Source of the DNA: Naganishia liquefaciens
Lineage: Eukaryota > Basidiomycota > Tremellomycetes > Filobasidiales > Filobasidiaceae
Direction of reading: 5' to 3'
Assembly (NCBI GenBank): GCA_013423385.1
Contig: BLZA01000009.1
Coordinates: 310,001 to 374,000, forward strand
Length of the DNA stretch: 64,000 nucleotides
Made by a program: the position numbers and the translations under genes. The notes under the pieces were generated by a model. That model searched no databases. It had not been told where the DNA came from and saw only the letters and a list, made by a program, of their open reading frames with translations. Of the stretch, positions 36,123 to 47,310 are shown in pieces (the stretch's first letter is position 1; every line of letters begins with the position of its first letter).

Positions 36123-36129
36123 TATAAAA
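36123..36129 (+). promoter_or_regulatory. TATA box of the HSP12-like gene
   Basis: TATAAAA lies within TCTATAAAAGG, the clearest TATA box in the window. It is followed by a leader that contains an apparent GT-AG intron (36253-36308, ending TTTTCACAG). A short uORF begins in the leader at about 36229. Stress genes in fungi commonly have strong TATA boxes. Confidence 0.7.
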
Positions 36130-36494
36130 GGTGAACGCTTGTGCACCTTGATCCGACTCGAGGTGAAAGTGTCTAAGCTCTTCTAGACTTGACTTACCTC
36201 CAAGTGACAAGCACATTCCCTACGACAATGATCCAATCTGACAAAGAGAAACGTACCCCTTTCATAATTTGATCTTTGCATGGATCTATTCTGACATTAT
36301 TTTCACAGTAGAAAGCAAGCCGCAGCCCGTCTATTACAAATTAACTTCAGAAATGCGAGCGGAAGGTAGAAGGAGCCGCTGAGGAGTCAGTCGCACAGCC
36401 GTACCGTCGCCACTTGTTCTGATTCCTTCCATCATTCAGCGCGGCGTCTCTCCAGCCCGGACAACACGAGACCAGCAACCACCTCTTCGACAAG

Positions 36495-36913
36495 ATGAGC
36501 GATACTCCTTTGACCTACGCCGCCGGTCGTCCCGGACTCGTTGACGCCCCTCGAAGACTCCATCGAGCCCAAGTCGTCCGAGACCATCGGTGACAAAATG
36601 TACCGACACAGCGACAACGCTGCCTCTGTTTCAGAGCCCGAGTCCTACAAGAGTGTCGGTCAGAAGGTGATGGATACCGTCGATCCCGAGAAATACGTTA
36701 AGACAACTGTTCATGATCACTCGACAGATGGTCATGCCACCGTTTGCTCGAAACCGTGAGTCGTTTCCTTCTGAAGACGTCACGGATACCCTTGACGAAG
36801 AGACACCATTACCTAGTGGTGTTGTAACATCGGTTACAAATGCCGTCAAAGACACTGTTAACGACATCACAGGTTCCGTGCAGTACGATCGAAATAACTC
36901 CCACAACATGTGA
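36495..36913 (+). CDS. HSP12/WH11-like small stress protein, 5' end frame-discordant
   Basis: The core reads EDSIEPKSSETIGDKMYRHS and ESYKSVGQKVMDTVDPEKY, the repeated ...P.S.KS....GDK... pattern of Hsp12-type membrane-associated stress proteins. A 61-nt intron (36756-36816) joins it to VVTSVTNAVKDTVNDITGSV and the stop at 36911. The most likely start, ATG at 36495 (MSDTPLTY), is the family's usual MSD, but that frame closes near 36590. The Hsp12-like core lies in the +1 frame, which has a TGA just after the ATG. Either one base is wrong in the assembly, the 5' end is decaying, or the protein starts lower (Met in DKMYRHS). The promoter looks intact, which favours an active gene. Confidence 0.6.
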
Positions 36914-37404
36914 GACTGCCTCGAGGCAGTCAGCGCAAGGTGGACTTTCTTTCGGTAGGACGTAAATACCAAGGAATTGCCATCAAGACTCTGAGCCCGT
37001 GTATAGCTTGTAGCAGAAAGACGAATCGAAGTGCGTATTTATGTTGTGCCCCATCATCCCTCAACTGCCCAGTCCCTTTGCGAGAACAAAAGTTCCATCG
37101 GCCACTTCTTTACATTCCAGAAAGTCTTTTATGTTTCTTTTACTGAGGCAATGTCGGCGGTAACTTGCTATCATGCAAGCGATAATAAATTTCGAGCCCT
37201 CTGTCTGAACGCACTGCGACTAGCATACGCAAGGCAGTGGGCTTCGCGGGGAGGGATAGTTTCAAACGGTGAGACAGGTTTGACGATATTATGGCATTGT
37301 TGAGAGCGAGGCGAGGCGTATCGTCAGGTCGTGGCAGGAACTTCGACAAAACATAACGACGATGTCATGTCCTACTTTGGCAGACATTACAAAGCGCCGC
37401 TAGC
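36914..37404. other. intergenic between convergent genes
   Basis: This spacer of about 490 bp holds the 3' ends of the HSP12-like and G-patch genes. It is AT-richer than the surrounding genes. No gene or RNA signal is seen. Confidence 0.45.
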
Positions 37405-38497
37405 CTAAGTTGTGGAAGTATCTCCACATTTTGATTTCCGCTTCTTCTTCTTCTTCCCAGGGTTGTCATCGGAATCTTCCGTAACATGGGCATCTGTCTG
37501 CGCATCTACGGGAACGTCTCCCTTCTCTCTTTTTCTCTTCTTGTCCTTTCGCTGGCTTTGCTGATGTTCCCGCTTCGCCCTCTCGGGCTGTTCCTCACGA
37601 TACGTCTTCTCTACACGGTCGTCTAACGCTGAAGATGGCTGTGACAATTTTTTGCTCTTACGCTCCGCTCTACGCTCCAGCTTGGCCTGTCGATCCTCTG
37701 CCTTTCCAAATTTCGCAGCTTTCTTTGCTGCTTTCTCGGCTCGACGCTTTCTCCTCTCTTCCTTTGTTTCCTTTTTCTCCACCTCGGGAGGTGTCACTGA
37801 TGGGTCCCGAGATGAAGACACCTTGGGGACGCTTTGTGAAGCTGGTACTGCTCCAGCCATCATTACAGATGATCCCGCTTCATTTGCAATGCCGCTTGAT
37901 GGTCGAGCAGAGGGTCCAGGTATCCTCTCGATGTCCTCGTTCGTCACGACTTCGCCTCGAAGGAATTTCGAATACAGTATTCTGCGTGCCATTTCTTGCT
38001 TTCCGCGTGCAAATGCACTCATCGAAGATCGAGCGGAATTTTGCTGTTTTGGAGCTGGAGATGCGTCCTTTATCTGAGATTTGCCTGTAGTCAGCAGGAA
38101 AGCGACCCGAGCACTTCGCATGTTGACCCCACCGGTGTAGCAGTGCCGGATCCAGCAGGCGTAGGTGTTTGGGAAGCTACTTTGATATTCAGCGCCGCGG
38201 CCGCGAAGATACTATGAGAAGCGGTTCTGGTAAGCAGATGTCGAGGGACAGCGGACGAAGTGCCTACTTGTCCCAGAATGGCACAGCTTCATCGCGATCC
38301 TTTCCTACACCGGATAATGTCTTCTTCTGTACCACCGCGATGGGCCGTGTCATGTGACCCTGCTTCAATGCTAGATACCACGACAGGTCAGCTTCTTGGC
38401 AGATGGAGTAGGAGTTCAGGGATGTCCAGGAATGCGTACCGGTGCCTTTGCCTTTCCATCCTTGCGACGTCAAGAATTCGGTTGTGTCCATAGGCAT
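37405..38497 (-). CDS. TMA23: Tma23/GPATCH4-like nucleolar G-patch protein
   Basis: This is a small basic protein likely involved in ribosome biogenesis in the nucleolus. The start at 38497 (Met at 38491 also possible) gives MDTTEFLTSQGWKGKGT, which matches the truncated G-patch start of Tma23 and GPATCH4. It continues LKQGHMTRPIAVVQKKTLSG, VGKDRDEAVPFWD and FAAAALNIKV, all in family order. The rest is a charged linker with ARRILYSKFLRGEVV and a long Lys/Arg/Glu coiled region. It ends in a lysine-rich nuclear signal (GKKKKKKRKSK) just before the stop at 37405. At least three introns are present. It is divergent from EMC1, 286 bp between starts. Confidence 0.82.
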
Positions 38498-38783
38498 CTT
38501 GAGAACTGCCCTGAGTTGAGCTTGAGCGGGACGTTGAACGTTCGATGACCTGATCGATGGGTGTTGCACTACTCACCTCACATCGCGCACAAACTTTTTG
38601 GATATATCATCCGCTTCCTCGGCGATGTCAAACCTCCACTCTCTCGGCCACGCGCGGAGTCGATCACCTCACTGCAGATACCTGTCCTGTGAGCAGACAC
38701 CTACCTAGCCTTGCTCAACTTGCCCATCCGGTCCTCGAGACAGCTGGCCTCCCCTTTTTCGAGAGTCACTAGGGCATGTTCAG

Positions 38784-41700
38784 ATGCGGCTCGCACTCTT
38801 CACCATAGTGGTATGGCTCGTGCAGCTGTATCAAGCCTCAGCAATACAACAATCGCTAGCGGGCGTTGTTGACTGGCACAAGGCATTGATCGGTGTCCCG
38901 AGACTAGATTTGCAGCCATCGTTTCAACGCATACCAGCACTCAACGGATCGGATGCTACTCAAGATGTCATAGTTACAGCAACAGACCTCAACGTTTTGG
39001 CAATACTTGATCCGGCAGACGGGACCATCAGTAAGTGCTGGCGTCACCATTGAAGAGGAAACTCAAGTTTCCATCAGTCTGGCGGCAGAAATTTGAGACT
39101 GAGGACGCACTGGTGGCCCTTCAAGTAGCTTATGACGGTCAGCCCACTCATATACTCCGCTCGTTCCGTGCCAATTGCTTTAAGCTTCACAGTCATTCTG
39201 ACCATATCGGGATTGTCGCACGAAAAGATCCGGTGCTTTTCCAGTCAGACAGGACATCTTTTATGGGAAACGGTCGCCGATTCTGGACATGCACCTCGAC
39301 AGCTGTACCAACCAGCGAGTCTGGGCACAGCTATAGCTCTGGCGGATGGCAATTCGCGCTCAAGCGACTTTTACGTATTGACCGACGGCCGTAAAGTCCA
39401 GAGACTGGCGCGGGGAACGGGTCAAGCGCGATGGACTTGGGAGAGCGAAGTCGCTGGGTGAGTTCTGTCTCGGTCTACATGCGGAATGTGCTGAACCGAA
39501 ATCATTCTAGATCAACCCTGACATTGACTCAATTGTCTGTCACGACTGACACAGTTCATGTCGTGGCTGTGACATCGAGCTTTGCTTCTCCCACACTGTC
39601 GTATATATCTCTCTTCGGGGAGGACGGCTCACCGCGACCCTCGACTCCAGAGATCACTCACATCCCTGCTAGTTCGATTCAGGACTTCGAGCGTGTCGTC
39701 ATCGTTCGAGATGTCCGTCGGTCCGATTCGCCAGTGTCGATCTCATGGCTTTCCAGAGATCGATCTTCTCTGCAGTCTGTGTCGTTATCCAAGGATGGAG
39801 AAATCACGCAACAGCGAGTTATACCTCGGAGTAAAGACCTCAAGGGAAGCTTCGACCCCGAACTTGGCTACGTTGCGCTCAAGGATGTCGGGCTTTCCAA
39901 TCGCGGTTACTTTTTGGCTTTGCTACCGAACGACGCGGCCGATCTTATCAAGTGGACGGCGACTGAATTGAAAGCCGTGTTCCATTTCGAAGAAGGCGAT
40001 TTGGCTTCCAGAACGCACAGCTTGTGGGGCGGCTTCGAGGGCGCTAAAGAGGAAGAGTCATGGATTATCCGACTCTTCTGGTCGCATAGCCTCCAGGTAC
40101 GAAATAATCGCGCTGTTGCAGCTTTCATGCTGAAGAACGCCTCGATCAGCTTGCGAATATCAACACCTACAATATCGACCATTCCGAGGGATATGTGTAC
40201 ACGGGTGGGACATTCCAGTATAAAGATCACGAGCACGGCGTCATCTTGGCCGTGAGTTTCGATTCGCTGAGAGGGAAAAAGTTGACTCTAACGCCTGGAA
40301 TACTATTCAAGGCTGCTTGCCGAATGTCCACACATTACCCCATCATCGATCGGTATTCCATTGTTCTTACGACATCGACTGGCGCGATTCAGCTTTGGGA
40401 CCAGGAGACCATCGCTTGGACTAGGGAAGAAGGACTGTCCAGCATCCAGGAAACTCGATTTGTTGAGTTGCCGGAAAGAAAGCTCGAAGTCGCCAAGGTT
40501 GTCTTGCATAATGAAGATCTGGTCTCCCGCCTCACTAGACATGCAGCAGAGCTTAAGGCAAGTACGAAGTCTTCTTGCCATGAGCGCATTTCTTAATGCT
40601 GGACTGTAAAACAGAATCTTCCTGGCTATTTGATTCGTTTCATTCAGCGTTTCACCGCTGGAACCTACAGACAAGCATTATCTTCTATGCCCTTGACAGA
40701 AGAGACCTTGTACCGGGATCAATTTGGTTTCCAACAGCTCGTCGTCGCCTTCACCGCTGCTGGAAAGCTTTACGCAATGGATTCCGCTCATGGAACTATC
40801 GTATGGTCAACTTTACTCGGTCTGAGTGGCGGCGTTCGCGGAGAGCTCGAGCTCGTCGGCATGTGGAACGTTCGTGCCTTTACAGAAACAGGCAACCCTG
40901 TCATTTCCGTCGTTGCAGTGAGGACGAGAAGGGAGGTCAGTCGGTTCAGAAAGTCGCAACTATCGGGAGCCCCTGACATCATCCACTCTAGATCGAGACT
41001 ATCGCATTCCACGTGGATGCCTTCACCGGTGCCATCGTTCGCGATGACAAATCTGCAAAGCCTCTCATACCAGGTATGGCTGGCAAGGTACTCTTTTCAG
41101 GAAAGCCTGTGCATGCTTTCCCGTTGCCCATCGAGCATTGCAAGACACATATCCGGGCAGTTGCCGTTGTCGATCAGTCGCAGCGTGTAGGCCATCGCTT
41201 CACCAGGTCACGCCAATCGCTGATGGATCTCGTTTCTTCCAGGTTCATTTCTTCCCTTTTTGCAAGAAGATTCAATCAGCGTTCGCAAACATGACGTCGG
41301 ACCTATTCTTCGCGTCTTTCCAAAGCCATCCGGATGTCCTTACTGGGTTTGCCTTCTCCAAGCCTGAGGTCGGAAGTGCGGGTAAAGTGTCAGCTACCTG
41401 GCAAATATCTCTGCAACCTCAAGAACGCGTCAGTCAACAAGCGATTCTGCAGTCGGGTCCAGTTGCGTCATATGGACGTGTGCTGGGAGATCGATCGACA
41501 CTTTACAAGTACCTCAATCCGCATCTCATCGCCTACTCAACGGTCTTTACCGATGGCACGGGGCAAGCGACCGTCAATGTTGTGGATTCTGTTTCCGGCA
41601 CGATCATATACCAGACTCTGATCGAAAATGTCGACACCTCGCGTGGCGTCCCACTGATTCTGGCAGAAAACTGGTTGACCTTCGCTTATACCGAAAACGC

Positions 41701-42466
41701 TTCCCTCGAAAAGGGCACTGCGGGTCACCGCCTGGTCTCATTAGAATTCTTCGAGGGCGAAAAGGAAGATGACAGACGAGATAGGTGGGTGCGGTGTCGT
41801 CTTCTCTTCCCTTCGTTTACCAAGCGCAATTGCAGTCTTTCGGTTTCTGGCTTTGAAGATATCAAGGTCAAAGCTGTGTTTCGCACGTTTATCTTGACAA
41901 ACGGAGTCAAGGCCCTCGCTGTGACAACTTCGCGGTACGGCATCACATACAAGGATTTAATTTGTATGTTGCCGGCTATAGGGTACCGAACGGTTTCTAA
42001 ATCTTTTCGCAGACCTCAATGACTTGGATCAGGTGGTCTCCATTCCTCGACGACTGCTTGACCCACGACGCCCAGACGTTCCCAGTCAGAGGGACAAAGA
42101 GGAAATGCTAATTCCCTACGACCCCTTGCTAGCGAATGACCCTCGCAGAACGCTCAGTCATAGTTACGATGTGAGTGGTTTATCACGGACGCTTCATATC
42201 TGAATAAGCAGATTTACCACGTCTTTCAGATTTACGGCATCAAGAAGATTGTGACCTCGCCTGCACTCTTGGAATCTACAACCTTGCTCTTCGGCTATGG
42301 CCTCGATCTTTTCGGTACTCGACTCACGCCGTCGGGGACGTTTGACATTCTCAGTGATGCCTTCAACAAGCCCCAGCTGCTTTTGACGATTACCGGCTTG
42401 ACCGTCGGTATCATCTTTGCCAAACCAGCATTGGAGAGGAAGATGCTCAAGTCTAGATGGTACTAG
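38784..42466 (+). CDS. EMC1: ER membrane protein complex subunit 1 (Emc1)
   Basis: This is the large luminal subunit of the EMC insertase in the ER membrane. The protein has about 1,000 residues. Residues 1-20 (MRLALFTIVVWLVQLYQASA) are a signal peptide, followed by VVDWHKALIGVPRL, typical of Emc1. A PQQ-like beta-propeller runs through the middle, with pieces such as VIVTATDLNVLAILDPADGT, WTWESEVAG and LTTSTGAIQLWD. The C-terminal DUF1620 region carries RYGITYKDLI, DIYGIKKIVTSPALLESTTL and GYGLDLFGTRLTPSGTFDIL. It ends in one transmembrane helix (LLLTITGLTVGIIFAKPALE) with a short basic cytosolic tail. About ten short introns interrupt it. Confidence 0.95.
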
Positions 42467-43272
42467 TCTGCAGAAGGATGTAAGGCGTACTACGTTACCG
42501 AGAGCTAGAGGAATGGTACTCTTGACGTCGAACAAAAAGACAGGCAGTAGTTCATGAGCTCCTGAATCTGCTGGTCTTACCACTGTAAATGACGTTCAGG
42601 TACTTTGTTTACAATTTCGAGACGCGTTGCCAGTGATGTGCTTGATGATGTCACGTGTACAGAGCAGAGGCGCGGACGCACCACCCCCCGGTCGGCCAGC
42701 GTGGGACGTTTGGCTCAGCCAGGCTCAGCTCCAGAGCCACGGCTCGCCCGCTCACCGCGCGCTGGCTCGCTGGCTCAGCGGGGTCTGGCTCGCCCAGCCA
42801 GTTTGTATGTAAGCCCAGCCAGGGCCCGCCAGCCAGGGCGCCAGCCGCACCCCTGGGTTGCTCGTGCGAACTCAATTGTTTTTCAGTCGTCGTTTTTGCG
42901 GCAAGTGCGATAGCAACCGTCGTCTGACAGCCCTACAGCACTTTCAAAACACCCGTCAAGTAAGTCTTTGATCCTCTTAACACAGTCCGCTCCCCTACCA
43001 TCAACACCCTCCGAGCGAATGCTGGCGTCATCAAGTGTTCATCGACTTTCCACTTGCAAATGCAAGTGCACGCGCGTCTTACGCGTTGTGTTCGACTCAG
43101 CTTTCACTCTTGCTTCGGCGGCATTATGCCTGCACCGGCTGCACTGAATCTTTGGATCTTCGCTTCCATTGCATCAATGCCGACCAATCATTGTCAACAA
43201 CCGTGGATCTGCCTCCTTGTCAAATTCTGATGGACTGATCACTGTGTCTCCCGCAACAGCGAATACTCGAAC
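42467..43272 (+). promoter_or_regulatory. HMG-box gene promoter and long leader intron
   Basis: After the EMC1 stop this spacer holds TGATGTCACGTG (E-box CACGTG at 42652-42657), then a GC-rich imperfect palindrome (listed separately). A leader intron at 42960-43259 begins GTAAGT, has a CTGATC branch-like site and ends GCAACAG 13 nt before the ATG. At 300 nt it is several times longer than other introns here. It contains a perfect 7-bp hairpin CACTTGC-aaat-GCAAGTG. I found no convincing snoRNA boxes in it. Confidence 0.6.
42700..42850. repeat. GC-rich GGCT/AGCC imperfect inverted repeat
   Basis: The left part repeats GGCTC/CTGGCT (about 42710-42792), and the right part repeats AGCC/CCAGCC (about 42797-42846). 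The two arms, each about 30 nt, pair imperfectly around a TTTGTATGTAA spacer. It lies upstream of the HMG-box gene and could form a hairpin or cruciform. Confidence 0.65.
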
Positions 43273-43773
43273 ATGCCCAAGGCCAAGAAGGAGAAGGAGC
43301 TCCAAGAGGAGCACAGCGATGAGGCTGAAGAGCCCAAGAAGAGGAAGAAGGCCAAGTCGAAGAAGGATCCCAATGCGCCCAAGCGGTATGTATACCGACA
43401 GCGGCTCGTATCTGCCGCGTTGAGCTCACGTATGGATCCCAATTAGAGCCATGTCTGCCTTCATGTTCTACTCGATGGCGCAGCGCGACAATGTCAAGAA
43501 CGCCAACCCCGACCTTTCATTCGGTATGTTACTGGATCTTTTGTCCCCACTAGGAGCTAACTGTCTGAGGGCTTTCAGGCGAAATCGGCAAGCAACTTGG
43601 CGAGCAGTGGCGAAACCTGACTCCCGAAGAGAAGAGGGCAAGTCATCTCGGAGATTGCGATATGCCTGAATCTGACCTCGGCTTTTCGCCTATAGCCTTA
43701 CGAGAAGCAAGCCGAAGATGACAAGGTTCGAGCTGCTAGGGAGAAGACCGCGTACGATAACAAGAAAGAATGA
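43273..43773 (+). CDS. NHP6-like HMG-box chromatin protein
   Basis: This is a small non-sequence-specific DNA-bending protein. The start at 43273 gives MPKAKKEKELQEEHSDEAEE, a charged N-terminus, then a basic patch KKRKKAKSKK. The HMG box begins KDPNAPKR, is completed across an intron by AMSAFMFYSMAQRDNVKNAN, then GEIGKQLGEQWRNLTPEEKR and PYEKQAEDDKVRAAREK. The stop at 43771-43773 follows directly after the box, as in Nhp6 and its single-box relatives that work with FACT. There are three short coding introns. The start is fixed by the leader intron acceptor just upstream. Confidence 0.93.
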
Positions 43774-44541
43774 GTCAGTAGTCAAAGTTTGCATGCTACA
43801 TGAGACTTGTCCTGATGGCCACAACTCTTTGCAGGTTGTCAGAACATGATGACAATGACCATGCCCTTGCACCTTTGATTTTCGATTTCCCGTTGTGTCT
43901 CCTCTGTAGGAGCAATAGTCGCTTCCAAGCGCTATCTTACTATGTTTAGCATCACCGTTGTCTTATACTTTGACTGTGTGTCCAAAGAGCTATGAACGAT
44001 ATCATCCGTTCCACACATCCAAGCTTATGTCCTATGCTGTCAGCTCGATTACCCAGAACCATTCGTGTCCGGGTGTTCTCCGTCGACGCAGTGGGAGCCA
44101 GCCGAAGCGACGTGTGGAGTCTTGTGAACTTTCAGGTTGTCCGCCATCGTCATCATTGCTAGCCATACTCCTGATGTGGATGAATCGTCCAGGATAAAAG
44201 GTGAAACCCAGAGACCCAGGGGCCAAGCAGAACAGCCTTGCAAGGAGCTGTATCTCGATTTGAATCCGCAAGAAGCGGTTGGATGACCTTCTACGCGTCG
44301 AGACTCGAAAGTCCATCATCAAAGCAGTCATGCATGTCATCTCGGTCATCTGGTCCGAACGTGAAGCGCGCGGCAGGGAATAGGATTATTCCTCGCCGCA
44401 GCATCGTGCTTAGGCGAGTCGTGGAAGTCTAAAGTACTCGTGATTGGATTCGGTACGCTTTCGACTCCAAAAATTGCAGCGCTCGTCATCGATCAAGCGC
44501 TTTGTCCCGTCGCCATCATCACCAGCAAAACGTTCTCTTCA
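43774..44541 (+). other. intergenic upstream of the RanBP2 zinc-finger gene
   Basis: No recognisable protein is coded here on either strand. A short minus-strand frame (44032-44166) is too small and unlike any family I know. Part of this stretch may be the leader of the gene starting near 44542. Confidence 0.4.
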
Positions 44542-47310
44542 ATGCTCAATCCTCGGGCGTCCACATTCTCCGTGAGGGAGTTGCCCTCGGCTTCGAATGA
44601 ACAGGAGTCTCGGCATGGCATTTCAGGGATCGCAGCAAAGAAGAGGGGCTCAGGAAACGTCAAGGTGCTTGCGGACGGAGAAGTCGCCTCGGTACACCAG
44701 GTGATCACACACTTGCCTCAATCCATCATGATGGCGAGCTGATACATGATATAATTTGCCCTGGATATCTCCGACAGTCGCCACTCTGTAAGTCTTTCGC
44801 GGATAGGGGGTCATCCGTGATGCCCAAAATGCGCACTGCGATCCTTACGCGAGCTGAGTAATCCCATCCAGCGACTCCACCTTCAGACGCCCCTTCTGTG
44901 ATTAGAGAAGCGGTACATCGAGAGAAGGTAAGTATTCATTCCCATTCGCAAAGGTGATCGCTTTTCCGACATTTATAAATTTCCGCAGTCTGCTGGTGAT
45001 GACAGATCTCGCCTTTTGCCCTTGACCTCTGCCGCGAAAGTGAACACAGGACACCCTGATCACAACCCTCCTTCCAACATGCCTCCTTCAGATTTCACCC
45101 TGCATCACGACAAACACAGGCATTCGCGCAAAGAGCAGGATCACACTAACTTGATGAGTGTTGCTTCGATTTGGGCACCTCGACCGTCCGAAAAAGACCT
45201 GCATGCTGTCTATCCTGTCCCAGTGCTCTCTCCGACGCCTACCAGACCATTGGGAAACACTGCTTCCCCCAGACTGTCACCAGCTGCTCCAGCGTTCACG
45301 TCTCGAAATTCGCCAGTCTGGACTGGACTCGCTCCTACTCCCATGCTTTTGGGGGTTCCTCCATTCGCGCATCCAGCTCTCATGACAACGCTTACGCGAA
45401 ACGACCAAGGACATTCAAGCCATCGAGATGATCGCACCGTCTTCCCCATGGATCTGTTGAGATCACAAGCTTGGTTCTGCTCTATGTGCGAGAATGACAA
45501 TCTTCAAAACACAGAGACGTGTGCTCAGTAAGTGATGGGCTGTTGTCGACTTCAGTATGCCTTCCGACGCGTCTCCATCCTCTCTGCCTTCAAAGCTGCG
45601 AAGCTCTCAATCCCAATCGCTCTCTCATTCGAGCCATCTCGCAGCAACAGCAGCACGTGCAAGCCTTTCAGACTTATCCCTCCGGACATTTCGCTGTGCT
45701 CCCGGCCCTCTCCCCCCAGCCCAAGAGCATGGCCTCGGTCTCACCCATGATTATTATGTCAAAGCTGAGCTGTCACGTTAACGCGATTCTCAAGCTCGGA
45801 GCGGATGGCGCAAAGTTGCAGAGTATGCTTGTTAGTGGGGATGTTTCTCTTTGTTACGCCTTGGGCATGCGGGGTCTAGTAGGTAAGGAAGCAATCAATC
45901 CTTGGAAATGTGTAGGAGTTGAGATTCCAGTGAGTCGCTAAAATCTCTCTTCGACTTTGTGCGATCTGTCTCATGGCTGGTCTTCCTGCCTGTCAGTCTC
46001 AAAACTTCATCAAGAACGTCTCCAAACCCCCTCTGGGGACTGTGGCTGGAGACTGGACTTGTTCGTGCGGGCGAGAAGTAAGCGCATATGCAGCGAGCGC
46101 TCGTCGAACAGGGCGCCTAATTTGATGGGGCCAACAGAATTGGGCCAAAAGATCTGTTTGCTCTCGTTGCTTTCCAGGGATCGAGCCTGAATACAAGTCG
46201 CTTGTCTTCAGCAAGGTCAAGCCAATCTTCGACTTCATCGCGGTTCAAGAACAAGGAGGCGATGCACAGAAAGACGTTGAATGGCTTTCTGCTGAAGAGC
46301 GACGTCTACGACATGGCCATACGAAACAAGCTCAAACACAGACACAGACACAGAAACATAGTCCAGGCCCAGTCCATTCCGGACCAATCATCGGTAAGGA
46401 CTTTGTCGCGGACAGTAGGGCCCCTAGACAAGCTAGCCGCTCTCCCGCGACGGCGGACGCTTATCCTCGTGAGACGAGATCACTTCATGACTTTCCGGCG
46501 CCGTTTCTCCCTTACACAGCCCCTCTCCCTCCAAATTATGCCATGTGTCAAGGAGTACCGACATTCACAGCCTTTGGATCCATTTACCCTTACACTATGA
46601 TGCAGCCTCAGTCCTTTCAGAGACACAGTCGCCCTTCAGCAGAACATGCATTCCCGCCAGCTGTTCAAGACAACCACCCGAATCAATACAGCTTGCAGAA
46701 AGGCGATCTCGAACCTGCATCTCTCGTGCAAGCAGCCTCCTCATCTAGATTCTCCATGGTCGAATCTTCCGAAAGCGCATCAGACTCGCACTTCTCGCCT
46801 TTCAGCAGGAGCGGCAGTCATCATGCGATTCCGAAACTCGGGTTCACTGTAACTGAAGCCTCTAGTGCTGGCTCGATACAGATCGCCGCTACAGCATCAA
46901 GCGGAGGGAGCTCCCTCGGAGAGGACGGACACCGCCTGGAGCTACCTGCCTTTGCTAGAAGTGACATGAGAGATCTTGGCGATATTTACCGCGAATCAGC
47001 TAGACAGAACAGGTATGATGCGAACGTGTCGCACCCTTTTTCTCCCTTCGACCAGCCTCAGCTTTTCGCCTCCCAGGCGTCTCAGGCTAAACTCAAACTG
47101 GGCACGGAGGCAGAGCTTCAACCCGCCAGAAGTGTCTCTCCGATCGGCCAGGGGCGACCCGGACCTTCCGTCGGAACTGATACAATGCAACAACCTGTCG
47201 CGAGCACCTCGGCTTCCGACAGTCAAGATTCCATTCAGAGTAAAACCTTCGCTTCTGAAGCGTCTTATGTCAATGCCCTTGGAAGTCTGTTGGAGGATGT
47301 GCACTTCTAG
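44542..47310 (+). CDS. RanBP2-type zinc-finger protein, probable RNA binding
   Basis: Two RanBP2-type fingers are visible after splicing. The first is AWFCSMCENDNLQNTETC, completed across an intron by AHCEALNPNRS. The second is GDWTCSCGRENWAKRSVC followed by SRC, interrupted by an intron after the RE. Such W-x-C-x(2-4)-C...C-x-x-C fingers bind single-stranded RNA in Nrp1 and ZRANB2, so RNA binding is inferred. The fingers are joined by a short helical region (KLSCHVNAILKLGADG). The second half is a disordered Ser/Gln/Pro-rich tail with a TQTQTQ repeat (about 46330-46356). It ends EASYVNALGSLLEDVHF. The 5' exons are less certain: I start at 44542 (MLNPRASTFSV) and need two short introns before 45000. 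Confidence 0.75.

Noticed and set aside
44032-44166. Short minus-strand frame (44 codons) before the RanBP2 gene
   Set aside because: No family, no splice support; an ATGATGA/CTGA pair inside it also lacks a proper stem.
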